A DNA stretch of 23,112 nucleotides from an uncultured Clostridia bacterium (GTDB lineage Bacteria; Bacillota; Clostridia; Oscillospirales; CAG-272), in contig CAJGCF010000016.1 in NCBI GenBank assembly GCA_904501865.1, forward strand, positions 1 to 23,112. The letters are read 5' to 3'. The notes beneath the pieces are model-generated. The model was not told the origin of the DNA, made no database searches, and saw nothing but the letters and a program-made list of their open reading frames with translations. The position numbers and the translations under genes were made by a program. This document shows, in pieces, positions 22,033-23,112 of this stretch; position 1 is the stretch's first letter; each line of letters opens with the position of its first letter.

Positions 22033-22062
22033 CCCCCGACAGTGAAAACTATCTGTCGCGGG
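22033..22062. repeat. CGACAG/CTGTCG hairpin
   Basis: CGACAG (22037-22042) and CTGTCG (22053-22058) pair, with flanking CCC/GGG adding to the stem. The right half could instead pair with another CGACAG at 22081-22086 in the loop of the next hairpin, so the two structures are mutually exclusive in part. Confidence 0.5.
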
Positions 22063-22069
22063 AAAATTG

Positions 22070-22100
22070 AAAACCAGCCACGACAGTTGCAGCTGGTTTT
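22070..22100 (-). terminator. Probable terminator after the XRE regulator gene
   Basis: AAAACCAGC (22070-22078) and GCTGGTTTT (22092-22100) form a 9-bp stem with a 13-nt loop. On the minus strand it ends in TTTTCAATTTT, about 17 nt after the stop of the regulator gene. Confidence 0.65.
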
Positions 22101-22116
22101 TGATTGCGTTTTATTT

Positions 22117-22437
22117 TTAAACATTATTGATCATTGTTTCGACCACCTCAAAAATTTTCTTTTGTTCATTGAGAGGGAGAGATTTGAGCTTGTCGGAAAG
22201 CAGGCTGGCTTTGACCTTTGCGGAATTATTGACAACGCCTTGAAATACCTCATCGGCAGAGCAATCAAGAGTGTTGAGAATATTCACAAGCAGCTCAAGC
22301 TTGATATTATATACTCCTCGCTCAAGGGCTGACAGATAATGAGGGCTTATATTTACCCTCTCCGCAAGTTGTTCTTGTGTCAATCCTTTTCTCTTTCTGA
22401 TCTCTTGAATACGATTACCAATTATTTTTTGTGTCAT
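22117..22437 (-). CDS. XRE-family (Cro/C1-type) transcriptional regulator
   Basis: A 106-residue protein with a helix-turn-helix of the HTH_3 type in residues 6-60: IRKRKGLTQEQLAERVNIS is the first part and PHYLSALERGVYN the recognition region. The carboxyl half (~70-106) is a helical tail probably used for dimerisation (LSDKLKSLPLNEQKKIFEVV). AGGAGGG precedes the ATG with a slightly long spacer. The upstream region holds palindromes built on TAATCG, so autorepression is likely. It could also control the neighbouring SLOG gene, which lies upstream on the same strand behind its own terminator. The ligand is unknown. Confidence 0.88.
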   Translation of the reverse strand: MTQKIIGNRIQEIRKRKGLTQEQLAERVNISPHYLSALERGVYNIKLELLVNILNTLDCSADEVFQGVVNNSAKVKASLLSDKLKSLPLNEQKKIFEVVETMINNV

Positions 22438-22471
22438 TTTAAATCGCCCTCCTAATCATACTATAATAAGT

Positions 22472-22534
22472 ATAATCGGATTTCGATTATTTATGAAGGA
22501 CGATATTTGATTACATTTGCAGTAATACGATTAC
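22472..22534 (-). promoter_or_regulatory. Palindromic candidate operators upstream of the XRE regulator
   Basis: TAATCG-GATTT-CGATTA (22473-22489, extending one base each way) is a perfect palindrome. GTAAT-ACG-ATTAC (22522-22534) is a second, related one, and GATTAC at 22509-22514 is a further half-site. A minus-strand promoter with TATAGT as -10 near 22461-22466 would have the first palindrome over its spacer and -35 region, as expected for a repressor site. Confidence 0.6.
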
Positions 22535-22540
22535 AAAATT

Positions 22541-22570
22541 ATAAAAATAAAAAGACTTGTGATTAGTCTT
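22541..22570 (-). terminator. Terminator after the second SLOG gene
   Basis: On the minus strand AAGACT and AGTCTT (22570-22565 with 22557-22552) form a 6-bp stem followed by a T-rich run (TTTTTATTTTTAT). It separates the SLOG gene from the XRE regulator unit. Confidence 0.7.
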
Positions 22571-22590
22571 GAATATGAAATATCCTTTGC

Positions 22591-22956
22591 TTAAATTTGA
22601 ATAATCTTACAGGGCTTATTTTCTTTTTTTGCACACTCTATCATGCTTTTTGTTCCGTGGGATTTGCCATCCCAAAAAACGATAACTCCGTCGGAAATTT
22701 TTGCCATTTGGGAATTTCTTCGCGGACCGGCAGATTTTCCATATATGTTCCATTCGGCAGGATATCTTTCTACTTTTAAGTTGTGTTTTGCGGCGAATTT
22801 TTCTCCAAGTGTATCTGCACCCGTTGCACCGCCGCTTACAATAATAATTGCATAATCTTTGTCAATGCTTTTAAGAAACTTTTTAATTTCACGAGAAAGT
22901 TTGAAATAGTTGTTGTAGTTACGGCACCCAGCCACAACGAGCCTATATTCTTTCAT
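22591..22956 (-). CDS. SLOG-fold (DUF2493/YspA-like) nucleotide-binding protein, second copy
   Basis: A 121-residue single-domain protein, clearly paralogous to that at 14619-14963. Shared landmarks are the loop IVSGGATGADTLGEKFA (39-55), the basic RRN (79-81) and FWDGKSHGTK (94-103). The amino end VVAGCRNYNN is the typical DUF2493 start. Members of this group are predicted nucleotide- or nucleotide-derivative-binding proteins of unknown role. AAGGAG lies before the ATG. It is in an AT-rich patch with the XRE regulator and repeats, unlike its GC-richer paralogue, which suggests separate acquisition. Confidence 0.82.
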   Translation of the reverse strand: MKEYRLVVAGCRNYNNYFKLSREIKKFLKSIDKDYAIIIVSGGATGADTLGEKFAAKHNLKVERYPAEWNIYGKSAGPRRNSQMAKISDGVIVFWDGKSHGTKSMIECAKKENKPCKIIQI

Positions 22957-23037
22957 AATTAATTCTCCTTTTCAAAGAGCGCATAAAAATCTTATTACTT
23001 TATTGAAAGCCTTTGGGAAAGCTGTCATAAACGACGG

Positions 23038-23078
23038 TGCGGGGAAAACACCTTTTCTCGAAAAGGGTTTTCCCCGCA
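23038..23078. repeat. Long GC/AT hairpin near the right edge
   Basis: TGCGGGGAAAA (23038-23048) pairs perfectly with TTTTCCCCGCA (23068-23078). CCTTTT/AAAAGG (23051-23056 with 23061-23066) extends the stem inward around a 4-nt loop. It probably ends a minus-strand gene lying beyond the window, though no clear U-tract follows. Confidence 0.6.
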
Positions 23079-23112
23079 TATCTCTTTATGAAATATTACT
23101 TCTTAAGAGCTG

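Noticed and set aside
23085..23112. Possible carboxyl end (ALKK-stop) of a minus-strand gene entering from the right edge
   Set aside because: Only a handful of codons are visible; too little to call a gene, although the hairpin at 23038-23078 would fit its end.

Overview
The window looks like the chromosome of an endospore-forming, anaerobic member of the Clostridia. The evidence is a complete eight-gene spoIIIA operon, a four-domain flavodiiron protein of the kind anaerobes use against O2 or NO, a SpoIIIE/FtsK translocase, and housekeeping promoters of the TTTACA/TTGACA-17-TATAAT type. GC content is moderate over most of the window, and the coding DNA uses many ATA codons. The last ~2 kb (about 21.1-23.0 kb) is clearly more AT-rich and holds small genes, repeats and regulatory structures, so it reads as an accessory patch.

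Layout. 1-1.6 kb (minus): the rpsO-pnp unit, with pnp running off the left edge behind a strongly structured leader. 1.6-2.5 kb (minus): two adjacent half-size TauE/SafE-type permease proteins. 2.5-5.6 kb (plus): the FtsK/SpoIIIE DNA translocase with its own promoter and a ~200-nt leader. 5.6-7.3 kb (plus): a divergent Lgt-like membrane enzyme overlapping a CPBP intramembrane protease gene. 7.3-9.2 kb (plus): the flavodiiron-flavodoxin-flavin reductase-rubredoxin fusion, closed by a strong terminator. 9.3-14.6 kb (plus): spoIIIAA to spoIIIAH, which encode the ATPase, membrane proteins and ring components of the mother-cell to forespore channel. 14.6-16.5 kb: a SLOG-fold gene (minus), a small ribbon-helix-helix-like protein and a P-loop ATPase (both plus). 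16.5-18.6 kb (minus): rimO-pgsA. 18.8-20.6 kb (plus): an OmpR-type response regulator and its histidine kinase. 20.6-21.1 kb (minus): rnpB, the RNase P RNA, with a perfect consensus promoter. 21.1-23.0 kb (mostly minus): a small Cys-rich protein behind a highly structured promoter-leader-terminator unit, a MITE-like inverted repeat, an XRE regulator with palindromic candidate operators, and a second SLOG-fold protein.

The most interesting item is the unit at 21349-21593. A good promoter is predicted to start transcription exactly at the first base of a long closing stem. The transcript would fold into a rod with an apical stem and end at a strong intrinsic terminator, 20 nt before the start codon of a 66-residue Cys-rich protein. 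It is either an unrecognised structured small RNA (6S-like in outline) or a transcription attenuator for that protein. The second is the three-tier inverted repeat in the pnp leader, which fits RNase III/PNPase-type autoregulation. Gene functions are read from motifs, length and context only; no database search was possible.
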